DNA of 64,000 nucleotides from DATARH01 sp963734125 (GCA_963734125.1 CAVTGB010000021.1:99003-163002), one strand, 5' to 3'. Shown: positions 1 through 9,780, counted from the stretch's first letter. Translations and numbers: made by a program. Notes: a model not told the origin generated them from the letters alone.

Positions 1-39
1 GCCCGCTTGGCCGTTTGCCAGAGGCGGTAGAGCTCGCCC

Positions 40-915
40 CTACTCGGCAGCAAGCGGGCGGGGCGCCAGCGCCGGCGGCGTGAAGGGGCGATCGTGGGTC
101 AGTGAGGGCACCGTACGGCGCGCCTCGGCGACCCCCGCGGGGTCGATGCGGGCGGTGACGAACCCCACCGCCTCTCCGCCATCGGCCAAGACCTCGCCCC
201 AGGGATCGACGACGAGGGTGTGGCCATAGCTCTTGCGGCCGGCCGCATGCTCGCCCCACTGCGCCGGGGCGAACACGAAACAGCCATTCTCGATCGCCCG
301 CGCCCGCAACAGCACATGCCAATGCGCCCGCCCGGTCGGCACGGTGAACACGCTCGGGACGGCGAGAAAATCGGCCCCGGCCTGCGCCAGCGCGCGATAG
401 AGCTGCGGGAAGCGCACATCGTAGCAGACACTCATCCCGAGCCGGCCCCACGGCGTCTCGGCGACGACTGTCTGGGCCCCAGGCCGATAGGCATTGCTCT
501 CGCGATAGCTCTCGCCGCCCGGCAGGTCGATGTCGAACATGTGGATCTTGTCATAGCGCGCGAGGATCCGACCCTCGGGATCGAGGAGGAACGAGCGGTT
601 GGCGAGCCGGGTTTCGCTCGGCTCGGCGCCAGATTCGCCCGAGGGATCGATGACCAGCGAGCCGAGGAGCAGCCAGATCCCGAGCTCCTGCGCCAGTTCG
701 CGCATGCCGGCGAGGAACGGGTCGTCGGCCTCATGGCGCGCCTTGTCCCTCCGGCGCTGACCGCTTTCGATCAGGTTGCTCGCCTCGGGGGTCATGACGA
801 ACTCGGCGCCGGCGTCGCGTGCCCGGCGAATGAGATCGCCGACCTGCCGCAGGTTGGCCTCGGGATCGGGACCGGCGGTGTGCTGGATGCACCCGGCGGT
901 GAAGGCCGCGCTCAT
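40..915 (-). CDS. Carbon-nitrogen hydrolase (nitrilase superfamily, Nit-like amidase)
   Basis: A 291-residue cytosolic amidase of the nitrilase superfamily. The Glu-Lys-Cys triad is visible: E44 in TPEASN, K123 in YDKIHMFD and C164 in SVCYDVRFP. Length and motifs match the Nit1/Nit2 branch, which hydrolyses deaminated glutathione or omega-amides; the substrate here is inferred. Its ATG overlaps the TGA of the upstream glutaredoxin gene (ATGA), so the two are translationally coupled. A glutaredoxin-nitrilase pair downstream of comF is a familiar alphaproteobacterial arrangement and suggests thiol metabolism. The 39 bases after the stop are too short to assign. Confidence 0.9.
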   Translation of the reverse strand: MSAAFTAGCIQHTAGPDPEANLRQVGDLIRRARDAGAEFVMTPEASNLIESGQRRRDKARHEADDPFLAGMRELAQELGIWLLLGSLVIDPSGESGAEPSETRLANRSFLLDPEGRILARYDKIHMFDIDLPGGESYRESNAYRPGAQTVVAETPWGRLGMSVCYDVRFPQLYRALAQAGADFLAVPSVFTVPTGRAHWHVLLRARAIENGCFVFAPAQWGEHAAGRKSYGHTLVVDPWGEVLADGGEAVGFVTARIDPAGVAEARRTVPSLTHDRPFTPPALAPRPLAAE

Positions 916-1172
916 CAGCTGAGCCCCAGCTTCGCATCGAGCTTGCCGGCGCGGTCGAGCGCGGCCAATTCGTCGCTCCCGCCGATATGCTCGTCGTCGA
1001 TGAAGATCTGCGGCACCGAGGTGCGCCCGGCGCGCCGGATCATCTCGTCACGCCGCCGCGGCTCCTCGTCGATATCAAATTCGGTAAAGGCGGCGCCCTT
1101 TCTCTCCAACAGCGCCCGCGCCCGCGCGCAATAGGGGCACCACCCCGTCGCATACATCTCGACCTTGGCCAT
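915..1172 (-). CDS. grxC: Glutaredoxin 3
   Basis: An 85-residue class I dithiol glutaredoxin. The CPYC active site is at residues 12-15, followed by the TSVPQIF cis-proline motif and the GGSDEL glutathione-binding motif. It reduces protein disulfides and mixed glutathione disulfides in the cytosol. The length is normal for GrxC. It is coupled by a 4-base overlap to the downstream nitrilase gene and lies about 80 bases after the Rieske oxygenase gene on the same strand, so it is probably co-transcribed with both. Confidence 0.93.
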   Translation of the reverse strand: MAKVEMYATGWCPYCARARALLERKGAAFTEFDIDEEPRRRDEMIRRAGRTSVPQIFIDDEHIGGSDELAALDRAGKLDAKLGLS

Positions 1173-1210
1173 CGGGCTTTGCAGCTCCTGTTCCCCAACC
1201 GCTTCAGCGA

Positions 1211-1246
1211 GATTGCGTCGTCACTGCGCTCCTCGCAACGACATTC
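1211..1246. repeat. REP-like palindrome
   Basis: GTCGTCACTGCGCTCCTCGCAACGAC lies between the glutaredoxin and Rieske genes. It resembles the dispersed alphaproteobacterial palindrome that reads roughly GTCATTGCGAGGAGCGCAGCGACG. Assignment is from recalled consensus; no copy count could be made. Confidence 0.45.
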
Positions 1247-1250
1247 CGGT

Positions 1251-2641
1251 TCAATCACCCTCGGCGGCTTGCGCAGCAGCGGGCTTGCGCCACCCAGCCA
1301 GCTCGTCCCAGTTCGCCGCTTCCATGAACTGGGCCCAGCGGCGATAGAGGTTGCGCAGATTGTGCTCGCTCGACTTCGCCTCGGTCAAATCCATGACCGA
1401 GCCTGGGAGCGAAAGACCATCCCATTGGTATTCTCGATTTCGTGGCCCATCCCCTGCTCGTAGCTGTAGGGGTGGCGGCGCGCGATCGTGCCGCGGCTGG
1501 CCGCATGGGCGTAATTCCAGTTCTCCATGTCGTCCTGCTCGGTGAGGCCGGCCGGTCCGGAATAGCGGATGTAATAGTCGCGCAGGAACGCTTTAACTTC
1601 GCCGGGCGCCGCCGCGTCGACCAGATACCAGCGCCACACTTCGGTCTGGTGCGCCCCGTGCGGGTGCCAGACCGCGAAGGTGCGGGGCTGGCGCGGGTGG
1701 AGCGCGGTGTTCGGGAAGACTTCGCCGGGGCTGCCGGTTACCCGACCCCACTGCCCACGGCGTTTGCGCCGTTCGGCTTCGCAATGCGCGAAATACTCGG
1801 CCACCACCGGCGAGTGCCGATAGGAGGGCGGGGTCGGCTGTCCGCTCGGCAGCACATAGACGCCCGTCTGGTGCCCGCGATCGGGAAACGAAATCTGCAG
1901 CCGGCGGGCGAGAATGCGTTCCTGCAGATCGCGCCGGTTGGAGCCCGAGGGGCCGATGCCGACCAGATCGACCGAGCGGTGACTGATGTTGTGATAGCTG
2001 TCGCCGCTGAAATTCTCGGCCGGGAACTTCCAGTTGCACGGGATGAGCCATTTCTGCACCCCGGCCAAGATTTCGCTGCCGCCTTCAGTGCCCTCCCAGC
2101 TATCGAGCGACAGATCGAGGTAGCAGCGGAAATCGCCGAGATATTCGAGGAATCCGGGGGCGGTCTTATCCCACGTCGCCCACACCGTCCCCTTGTAGCG
2201 GCATAGCTGCGCGACCTCGACGAGCCCCCATTGCGCGCGCTCGAGCGTCGAATGATAGGCCTCGCGGAAAAACGGCACGCCGACTAGCCGCCCGTCGGTG
2301 CCATAGCTCCAGCCGTGATAGGGGCAGGTGAAGACCGTCGTATTACCCTCGTCGTAGCGGCAGACCTTCATCCCGCGATGACGGCACGAATTGAGAAAAA
2401 CGTGTACCTCCCCGGCGCGGTCGCGGCACAAAAGCACGGATTCCTCGCCCATCCGCGAGACGAAATAATCGCCCGGGTTGGGGATCTGGCTCTCATGTCC
2501 GACGAAGAGCCAGGAGCGGGCGAAGACGCGCTCCAGTTCTTCTGCGTAGATCTCTTCATTGACGAAGATCTCGCGGCTGATCGTCCCCGCCCGCAGATCG
2601 ACGAGGCCGGGGCGATAACCGGTTGTCCGCAGCGTTGCCAT
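1251..2641 (-). CDS. Rieske [2Fe-2S] aromatic-ring-hydroxylating dioxygenase alpha subunit, C-terminus frameshifted
   Basis: Large subunit of a ring-hydroxylating oxygenase. The Rieske ligands are C86/H88 (SCRHRG) and C106/H109 (CPYHGW). The mononuclear iron site is visible as D214, H217 and H221 in GDSYHNISH. The intact frame stops at 1385 after 418 residues. The expected C-terminal helix (YRRWAQFMEAANWDEL) continues in another frame to a TGA at 1251-1253, so a single-base indel sits near 1388-1396, close to CAGGCTCGG. The 46 residues lost are a conserved tail. No beta subunit or reductase gene is adjacent. The substrate is unknown. Confidence 0.85.
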
Positions 2642-2668
2642 CCCTGCCTCCCGCGATCGCTGCTATCT

Positions 2669-3432
2669 TTATCCGCCGGCGCGCAAGGCGCGCGCCAGCG
2701 TCAAGACGCCGACGAACCCGGCGCCGCCTCGCCGCAGCACGCGGGCGCATTCCTCGGCCGTCGCCCCGGTCGTCAGCACATCATCGACGATGACCAGCCG
2801 CCTGCCTTTGACGCTGCGCCCCGGCCGCAGAAAAAAGCGCCGCGCACGTTGCGCGTGCGCGCCGCGGCGCCGAGCCGGCCTTGGCTGGGCGTCCGCCGGC
2901 GGCGCACCAGCCAGTCCGGCGCGACCGGCGGGCCGCCCGCGGCATGGATCGCGTGCGCGAGGAGGCTCGCCTGGTTGTAGCGGCGCGCGAAGAGGCGCGT
3001 CCAATGCAGCGGTACCGGCACGATGAAATCGGCGCGCTCGAGGATCTCGCCGCCGGCCCGGTGCATCCAGCCGCCAAGCGCCTTCGCCAGATGGGTCCGG
3101 TCGCCATGCTTCAACCCCAGCACCAGGTGCCGGCTGTGCTTGTCATAGCGCATGACCGAGCGAGCCCGGTCCCAGCTGGCGCGATCGCGCGCGCAATCGG
3201 CGCACACCGCGCCCTCGCCCATCGGATGGGGAAACGGCAGGCCGCACGCCGCGCACCACGGCGGGGCGAAGAAGGTCATCGACGCCCAGCACCGGCCGCA
3301 CAGCGCATCCGGCTCGCCCACCACCACGCCGCATGCCAAGCAGCGCGGCGGCAGGACGCCATCGACCAGGGTACGGCCGATCCGGCGAAAAGCCTGGCGC
3401 CAGTGAGCGGGCAGGGTTGCCGAGAGGTGCAT
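2669..3432 (-). pseudogene. comF: ComF family phosphoribosyltransferase-like protein, one frameshift
   Basis: ComF/GntX-type protein linked to DNA uptake and a PRTase fold. The N-terminal part has the zinc-finger cysteines (CLACG, CGRCW, CAACG, CADC) and the core RRYNQASLLAH. The frame is lost at a run of six T (coding strand, near 2831-2836) after GAFF. The adjacent frame continues with the PRPP loop VIVDDVLTTGAT and ends at 2669. Rejoined, the protein is about 254 residues, the usual size. The break is in a homopolymer, so sequencing error is a real alternative to decay. Confidence 0.8.
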
Positions 3433-3506
3433 CGCCCCCCATCATCGGAGAGCGCACGCGCGCGTCAACCGTCTATTACGCGAACAGCAAGCAGATCCCC
3501 GCGGCG

Positions 3507-4409
3507 ATGGCCTCACCCGAATCTTCCGCCGCTCTTCTGTTCGACCGCCGGGCGTGGCGCCTCCACCGCGACCGCGCGGCGCGTATCGCTCAAAGTGGAG
3601 CCGGGGCAGCCGATTTTCTCCATGCCGAGGTCGCCGACCGCCTCATTGACCGGCTCGACGTCGTCAACCGGAAATTTGCCGTCGCGCTCGATCTGGGAGC
3701 CCGGGGCGGCGGTCTCGCGCGCGCTCTCGCCGCGCGGCCCGGCACTGCGCGGGTGATCGCCGCCGAGCCGGCGACCCAGTTTCTTGCCCGCGTGGCGAGC
3801 CCCCGCGTTACTGCCGACCCCGAGCTGCTGCCGTTTCGCGACGCCAGCTTCGATCTGATCCTCAGCACGCTGGCGCTGCATTGGACCGCCGATCTGCCGG
3901 GCGCGCTCGTCCAGCTCCGCCGGGCGCTGAAACCCGACGGGCTCTTCTTGGCTGCGATGTTCGGCGGCAGCACCCTGGTTGAGCTGCGCACCGTGCTGTT
4001 CGAGGCGGAGCTCGCCGAGGAGGGCGGGGTCAGCCCGCGCGTCTCGCCGTCGATCGAGCTCGCCGATGCCGCCGCGCTGTTGCAGCGCGCCGGATATGGG
4101 CTGCCGGTCGCCGACAGCGAGACGATCACGGTCACCTATCCGGACATCCTGGCGCTGCTGCGCGATCTGCGCGGGATGGGCGAGACCAACGCGCTTGCCG
4201 CGCGGCGCCGCTCTTTCATGCGCCGCGCGACCTTGGCTCGCGCGGGGCTCCTCTATGCCGAGCGGTTCGGCGATGCAGCCGGGCGGATCCCGGCGAGTTT
4301 CGAGATCCTCTTCCTGTGCGGCTGGGCGCCCCATCCCAGCCAACCGCAGGCGCTGCGTCGGGGCAGCGCGACCTCCCGCCTGGCCGACGCGCTGAAGCCG
4401 AAGGCGTGA
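3507..4409 (+). CDS. SAM-dependent methyltransferase, BioC/NDUFAF5-like
   Basis: A 300-residue class I methyltransferase. The glycine-rich SAM motif is LDLGARGGG, followed by LSTLALHWTADLPGAL, which is typical of the BioC/NDUFAF5 group. NDUFAF5 homologues modify a complex I subunit and BioC methylates malonyl-ACP; I cannot tell which applies, and no biotin genes are nearby. I chose the ATG at 3507 because family similarity starts there; the frame stays open further upstream. It is divergent from comF, and its 3' end overlaps the convergent glycosyltransferase frame by 194 bases. Confidence 0.82.
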   Translation: MASPESSAALLFDRRAWRLHRDRAARIAQSGAGAADFLHAEVADRLIDRLDVVNRKFAVALDLGARGGGLARALAARPGTARVIAAEPATQFLARVASPRVTADPELLPFRDASFDLILSTLALHWTADLPGALVQLRRALKPDGLFLAAMFGGSTLVELRTVLFEAELAEEGGVSPRVSPSIELADAAALLQRAGYGLPVADSETITVTYPDILALLRDLRGMGETNALAARRRSFMRRATLARAGLLYAERFGDAAGRIPASFEILFLCGWAPHPSQPQALRRGSATSRLADALKPKA

Positions 4410-7400
4410 CCCGTAACCGGCCATATCGGGCGCCGGAAATTCGTCGCGGCGCTACCGGCGCGCGGCCTGAGTTACCCTCCGCGCCGGCCGCTTTGCCGCA
4501 TGTGCGGCAAGAACCGTCGCGGATCCCGCCGGGTGAGCCGCTTTGCCGGCGGGGCGCCGCGCGGAACTCCGTCGGCCGGCCGGCCAGCAGCAGCCGCTTG
4601 CAGGCGTCGTACACCTCTGCCGGTTCGAGCAGCTGCAAACAGGCGAGAGCGCGCGGACAATCCGCAGCCTTCGACAGGTAGCACGGCGAGCAGGCGACCG
4701 CGCGGACGATGGCGATCGCGGTTGGACCCATCGGGCCCCACTCGCGGACATCCTCCGCGCCGGAGTGAATACCGACGGTCGGCACCCCGAGGCCGGCGGC
4801 GATGTGTTTGGACCCGTTATTGTTGCCGACAAACAGCGCGACCTGGGCCAGCAGGGCCGGCAGATCGGCGAGCGGCAATTTTCCGACCAGCGAGGTGACC
4901 GCCTTCGGGTGGCGCACCTGGTTGAGTATGTCAGATGCGACCGTCCCGTCGCCGGAAGCGCCGATCAGCACGATGCGCGCGCCGTCCGCTTCGACGAGGC
5001 GGTCGATCACCACGGCAAAATATTCGATCGGCCATTGCTTGATGTCGTCGCCGGCGGTCGGGTCGACGCAGATGAGCGGGCCGGCCGAGGGCGTCTTCCA
5101 CTTCAGCGACGCGAGGGCCGGGGGCGCGCCGGCTGGGCGGGCGAGGATCACTGCGCGGTCGCTGTCGCAGGCTGCGGCGATCGCATCGACCAGATTGACG
5201 AGGTCGTCGGCAACATGCTGGCGCTTCTTGACAGTGAACTGGTCGCCGGTCCATTCGAGCGCGATGTCGAGCCAGGGGAATTGATTGCGAAAATCGAACC
5301 CCGCCAGCCAGCGCGCACCGGTGTGCCGCAACACCGGCCGGGTTTCCGGGTGCTTGCGCAGATCAATCGCGAGGTCGAACCGCGCGACCGAGAGGCGCTG
5401 GTGCAATTCCCGCCAATCCTCTTGCGAGAGGCCCAGTTCTCCCAGTCCAGGGTGCGCGTGAAAAAAGTCGAACTCGAGCGTTTGGTCGACGCTTGGCTCC
5501 AACGCCCAGACCGGCTTCGATGCGCGCGAGGTCAACACCGATACCCGCGCATTCGGGAAATGCTGCTTAAGTCGGCGTACGGCCGGGAATGCGGTGACGC
5601 AGCCGCTGATATGGTCTAGTTCAACAACGAGGATCTTGCGGACTTCGTCGCGCTGGAGCGTCGGTGGGCCACCGATCAGCAGCTTCGGCGGCTCTTCATC
5701 GACCGCAAAGTCGTCACGGTCTTTCGACAGGTGCGGATTGAAATAGGGATCGCCGGCGAAGAAGAGATCCCGCCATCGTCGGTCGAATGCAGCGACGTCG
5801 TAATCATCGTCGAGCGCGGCCCGGCTGACCCCCTCGTGGTGAATGAGCGTGGCATGCGGGGTATAGACGATCAGCCACCCGCTCTGCCAAGCACGCAGGC
5901 AGTAATCGAGATCGTTGTAGATGATGGTGTGCGATTCGTCGAAACCGCCGAGCGCGTCGAAGGTTTCGCGCCGGGTCAACAGGCACGCGCCGGTGACCGC
6001 GGTAACGTTGCGTTGGGTCAAGGCGAGGCCGAAATAGCCGGGATCGTCCTCCGCCGCGCAGTTGAAGGCGTGGCGGCCGTGGCCAAGAGCGGCGAGAAAT
6101 ACGCCGGCGTGCTGGACGCGCCGATCGGGATATAAGAGGCGCGGACCGACGACCCCGACCTCAGGTCGCTGCACTTCTTCAAGCAGTGTGGTGAGCCAGT
6201 TGCGGTCGATCATTTCAATATCGTCGTTGAGAAACAGCAGAAACTCGCCGTCCGCTGCCGCCGCCCCGAGGTTGCAGATGCGCGAGAAGTTGAACGGACC
6301 CTTCGAATCAATGACTCTGATGCGCGGCTCATCGGAGAGCGTATCGAGGTAGGGAAACACCTCGGGCCGCGTCATCGTGTTGTAGAGGATGATCAGCTCG
6401 AAATGCTGGTAGGCGGTGCCTTCGAAAAGGCCGGCGACGCACGTCCTCAAAATCCCGACATTGCCGCCCGTCGGCATGATGACCGAGACCAGCCCCGGTT
6501 TCGTCAGCCTGCGCCTCACGCGGTAGGTGCCGGGAACCAAACCGCTGCGGATATCGCCGGCGATGCCGCGCCGCGCGAGCATCCGCACCAGCGCCTGTTT
6601 GGCTTGTGCCGGTTCGTCGCTCTGTTTCGGCGCGCGCTCGCAAAGCACCGCGGGGACGTGCTGGACCTTCTTCGCCGCCTCGGTGCAGCGCAGCGCCAGA
6701 TCGTATTCGCCGTATGCCAGCAACAACTCGGTCGGGTCCGTAACCGATCGCAGCAGATCGGCGTGCGCGCACCATAGCCGCCCAACGTAATTGGTCGACA
6801 GCATCAAGTCGGGCGACCATTGCGGCTTGAAAAAGGCCTCGACTACGCCGGACGCGGGATTGTGGCAGCGCTCGTCGCTGTACAAAAAATCTGCCTCGGC
6901 ATGCATCACCGCGGCTGTCGCCATTTCGAGAAAAGCGTCGACACCGAGTTCGTCGCCCGCCGACAACACGGTGAAAAACACCTCGGCCTCCGAGACGCCG
7001 GCACTCGAAGCGATTTGGGCGAGCGCGCGGGGCGCGAGATTGCGAGAAACCTCGACCCGGTCGTTCAATTCCGGCCGGCCGGCGAGCAGCCGATCGTGGA
7101 TCCGATCCAACTTGCGGCCGGTTCGCTGTGGCACGATTGCGAGCCGCCAGTTCGGATAGGCCTGGGCGCAGAGCGAAGAGATCGTCGCGTCGGCGCTGCG
7201 CAGCGACGCCTCGTCCTCCTTGACCCTGAGCATGACGACGAACAGCGGATGGCGGCCGCAGCGCTCCAGGATGCGCCGATTGAGGTCGATTTCGGCCTGC
7301 CCGATGTTGCGTCGCAATGCCCAAGGCCCGGATGTCGCGGAGAGCTCCTCGACCGCAATGGTGAATTCAGAGCTCTTCGTTCCGCCGTCCTTGTCGCGCA

Positions 7401-9126
7401 GCGTGACGCCGACCCTATGGCTGCCTTTGGGCAGGATGCGATGCTGCAGCAATACCTGGTAACCGCAGGCGACGGCGTCGGGGCGGTCGGGAAATTCGTT
7501 CTTGATGTCGGGGCGCCGCAAGCCGTGTTCGGCCAGCGCTATCTGGGCGCCATCAAGGGTGATTTCGATTGCCGCGACACCGGCTTTCGAGAGTGCCCAG
7601 CCGCTGATGTCAAGATTGCCCCGAACCGCCACCGCGGCCGCGCCATCGAACACATAGGGGCTGTCGATGTGCAGCCATGGATCGGCGTCGCCGACCGTCT
7701 GCGCGTAGCCAGGCCGCCGTTCCGCCCGGGCGACGACCGGAACCCGCGCCTCGTCGGTTTTTCCATCGTTCCCGCGCACCCGCAGGGTGATCCGGTGCTC
7801 TCCGGCGATCGCCTTCCGGGTTTCTGCCTCAAAGGCGAAGCCCGACTGTCGGGCATGGGCGAGAATGGGGAACAGATTGCCGATATCGGGCCGCTCCAGA
7901 CCCAGTTCGGCCCGCCCCACCGCTTTGCCGTCGAGCAATACGGCAATGCTTCGGGTCGCAGACCCGCGGACCGCCCACCCCTTGAGGGCGAGGTGCCCCT
8001 CTGTCGTCAACGTGACCTGGTCGCAATGATAGCGCAGACCCGGGTCCGCCGCCGCCTTGGCGCGCACTCTTGGGACGGCCACCTCAACCACGGCTCCCCG
8101 CGAGATCTCGGTTCGCGCGGTTGCTCTGACGGCGATCGTCTTCCGGCCGGAACCGTACCCGCTGATATCGGCGACCAACAAAAATCCGGCAAACCCTGAA
8201 TTCGGGTAATCCGGATGCAGCTTTTCGATATCGCCGCGCACGTGGCCGAATTCGGCCGGGCCGAGGCGCGTGCTGCCGACGAAGACATCCACCGCCTCGA
8301 TTTGGACACGGCAGACCACCCAGCCCTGAATGCGCAGGAGCCCGGCCGTGTCGACGGTGGCGGTGTCGATCCGCAGCTCCATCAGGGTCGCGCCGGGATC
8401 CGCCGCGCCGGCCCCCGCCGCCTCGGCCGGCGCCACCATGTCGGCGCTCACCCCTTGCGGCGGGATTTCGACCTGCAGCGGATGGCGGCCGATCTCCCCG
8501 TCCTGCGCGCGCACCGTCAGGATCGGCGCGATGGCGCCCCGCTGTGAACTCGGCACGTCGAGGGCGAGGATAAAGCCGCAATGCGCGGCGGCGGCGCGAT
8601 CCGGATAGAGCCGGGCGACGCTCGGCCGCGCCAGACCGTAAGTGGCGGTGCTGGCGAGCGTGCCGTCGAGCGATGCGGTGATTTCAGCGATCGGGGCCGC
8701 CGCCAGCGCCCAACCGCCGACCGAGACCCGCGACTTGCCCTCGGGCAGGCCGATGACGCCGAGCGCTTCGATCGCGATCAGGATCGGCGGCTTTAGGGCC
8801 CTGTCGGCCGCCGGCGCAGGCTCGTCGGCGGCAACCACGCAGATGGCCTCGTCGCGCCACGTCTTGAACCCGCGCGCAGCGCCGATCCGGATATAATGCA
8901 ACAACGGGTTATCCGGCTCTTCGCCCCGCAGCCGGCATTGCTCGAGGTAAAACCGGCTGTCGAAATCGGAACAAGGATTGCGGCCCTCGCGCGCGCCCTC
9001 CTCCAGGTAATGGACCAGCGGATCGATCGGGCGTTCGGCGACATCGGGGTAGGTCGCCACATAGTATCGGGCGTCAAACAGCCCGGATTTCCTGACTTCT
9101 TCGTAGGCGCTGAACAGTTCTTCCAT
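4216..9126 (-). CDS. Giant multidomain glycosyltransferase: GWxL repeats + tandem GT2 + GT9
   Basis: A 1636-residue protein without signal peptide. Residues 1-90 hold two DPLxHYxxxGxxxG repeats common in polysaccharide glycosyltransferases. Residues ~130-592 hold four ~90-120-residue beta-sandwich-like repeats, each with a GWAL/GWVV start, an LDG turn, an RPDI stretch and a GF/GY strand. Residues ~625-870 form a GT2-like domain (YSDE, FKPQWSPDLML). Residues ~880-1100 form a second GT2 domain with FLNDD and a YNDLDYCLRAW acceptor motif. Residues ~1163-1510 match GT9 heptosyltransferases (GNNNGSKHIAAGLGVPTVGIH). It probably assembles surface polysaccharide. The Arg/Pro-rich last ~120 residues match nothing and overlap a convergent gene, so the true stop may lie near 4550. 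Confidence 0.82.
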   Translation of the reverse strand: MEELFSAYEEVRKSGLFDARYYVATYPDVAERPIDPLVHYLEEGAREGRNPCSDFDSRFYLEQCRLRGEEPDNPLLHYIRIGAARGFKTWRDEAICVVAADEPAPAADRALKPPILIAIEALGVIGLPEGKSRVSVGGWALAAAPIAEITASLDGTLASTATYGLARPSVARLYPDRAAAAHCGFILALDVPSSQRGAIAPILTVRAQDGEIGRHPLQVEIPPQGVSADMVAPAEAAGAGAADPGATLMELRIDTATVDTAGLLRIQGWVVCRVQIEAVDVFVGSTRLGPAEFGHVRGDIEKLHPDYPNSGFAGFLLVADISGYGSGRKTIAVRATARTEISRGAVVEVAVPRVRAKAAADPGLRYHCDQVTLTTEGHLALKGWAVRGSATRSIAVLLDGKAVGRAELGLERPDIGNLFPILAHARQSGFAFEAETRKAIAGEHRITLRVRGNDGKTDEARVPVVARAERRPGYAQTVGDADPWLHIDSPYVFDGAAAVAVRGNLDISGWALSKAGVAAIEITLDGAQIALAEHGLRRPDIKNEFPDRPDAVACGYQVLLQHRILPKGSHRVGVTLRDKDGGTKSSEFTIAVEELSATSGPWALRRNIGQAEIDLNRRILERCGRHPLFVVMLRVKEDEASLRSADATISSLCAQAYPNWRLAIVPQRTGRKLDRIHDRLLAGRPELNDRVEVSRNLAPRALAQIASSAGVSEAEVFFTVLSAGDELGVDAFLEMATAAVMHAEADFLYSDERCHNPASGVVEAFFKPQWSPDLMLSTNYVGRLWCAHADLLRSVTDPTELLLAYGEYDLALRCTEAAKKVQHVPAVLCERAPKQSDEPAQAKQALVRMLARRGIAGDIRSGLVPGTYRVRRRLTKPGLVSVIMPTGGNVGILRTCVAGLFEGTAYQHFELIILYNTMTRPEVFPYLDTLSDEPRIRVIDSKGPFNFSRICNLGAAAADGEFLLFLNDDIEMIDRNWLTTLLEEVQRPEVGVVGPRLLYPDRRVQHAGVFLAALGHGRHAFNCAAEDDPGYFGLALTQRNVTAVTGACLLTRRETFDALGGFDESHTIIYNDLDYCLRAWQSGWLIVYTPHATLIHHEGVSRAALDDDYDVAAFDRRWRDLFFAGDPYFNPHLSKDRDDFAVDEEPPKLLIGGPPTLQRDEVRKILVVELDHISGCVTAFPAVRRLKQHFPNARVSVLTSRASKPVWALEPSVDQTLEFDFFHAHPGLGELGLSQEDWRELHQRLSVARFDLAIDLRKHPETRPVLRHTGARWLAGFDFRNQFPWLDIALEWTGDQFTVKKRQHVADDLVNLVDAIAAACDSDRAVILARPAGAPPALASLKWKTPSAGPLICVDPTAGDDIKQWPIEYFAVVIDRLVEADGARIVLIGASGDGTVASDILNQVRHPKAVTSLVGKLPLADLPALLAQVALFVGNNNGSKHIAAGLGVPTVGIHSGAEDVREWGPMGPTAIAIVRAVACSPCYLSKAADCPRALACLQLLEPAEVYDACKRLLLAGRPTEFRAAPRRQSGSPGGIRDGSCRTCGKAAGAEGNSGRAPVAPRRISGARYGRLRVTPSASARRPGGRSRCPDAAPAVGWDGAPSRTGRGSRNSPGSARLHRRTARHRGAPREPRSRGA

Positions 9127-9211
9127 CAGGCGTCCCGGGCGGCGCGCGAACCGGCATCATTACCGTTGCGCGGCGGCGGATTTAAGAAAGCGGGGCCGCC
9201 GCCGGCCCCCT

Positions 9212-9724
9212 TCATCGAACCGGGTAGTGGGTCGTCAGCTTCTGGCCGCCCATCTCGACCGGGTCGGCGTCGATCAGGATGAAGGCGAAGACGGCGGGGC
9301 CGGGGCCGGTCGGGACCCAGGCGTGCATCGTGCCGCGCTGGACGCAGATGTCGCCCGCCTTCATGTGCACGGTCTTGCCGTCGTCGAGCTCGAGGTCGCA
9401 TTCGCCCGACAGGAGGATCGCGTAGTCGAGGGTCTCGGTGCGGTGCATGAATTTGGGCCCGCCCGGGGCGAACTCGACGACCCGGCAGACATTGCCGCCG
9501 CCGGTGCCGACATAATTGTGGCGCACGACAAAGCCCTTCCGCTGCGCCGCGGCCGCCGGACCTTCCGAATTATCGACCGGCATCTTGTCGGCCGACCAGA
9601 TCTCGACCCGCCCGGAAATCCCGGGGCGCGAGGTCACTTCGCCATTCAGCCGCTCGTCGCTGGCGACGATGGCCTTGCCGTTCCGGTCATGCCCGGTGAC
9701 GATGCGGCGTACTTCGAATGCCAT
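9212..9724 (-). CDS. Cupin-domain protein
   Basis: A 170-residue single-domain cupin. The first cupin motif region is FMHRTETLDYAILLSGE and the second is AGDICVQRGTMHAW, with histidines that could bind metal. Similar proteins are annotated only as cupin-domain proteins, often near aromatic catabolism genes. It is cytosolic with no signal peptide. It is transcribed in the same direction as the giant glycosyltransferase, 85 bases upstream of it, but no functional link is evident. Confidence 0.8.
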   Translation of the reverse strand: MAFEVRRIVTGHDRNGKAIVASDERLNGEVTSRPGISGRVEIWSADKMPVDNSEGPAAAAQRKGFVVRHNYVGTGGGNVCRVVEFAPGGPKFMHRTETLDYAILLSGECDLELDDGKTVHMKAGDICVQRGTMHAWVPTGPGPAVFAFILIDADPVEMGGQKLTTHYPVR

Positions 9725-9780
9725 GACTGTCCTCCCGATCCGGTGTTTGGCGTTGCCGGAGCCATCCTAGCGCGGGCGAC

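Noticed and set aside
1380..1400. Selenocysteine (in-frame UGA) as the reason the Rieske frame ends early
   Set aside because: The conserved C-terminus continues in a different frame, not past the UGA in the same frame, so an indel explains it.
2825..2840. Programmed frameshift in comF at T6
   Set aside because: No slippery-site context or stimulatory structure was evident, ComF proteins are not known to use frameshifting, and many other genes here show similar breaks.
6820..8199. Long plus-strand open frame opposite the giant glycosyltransferase
   Set aside because: It is the reverse shadow of a well-supported domain region; composition is Arg/Ala/Gly-rich with no motif and no ribosome site.
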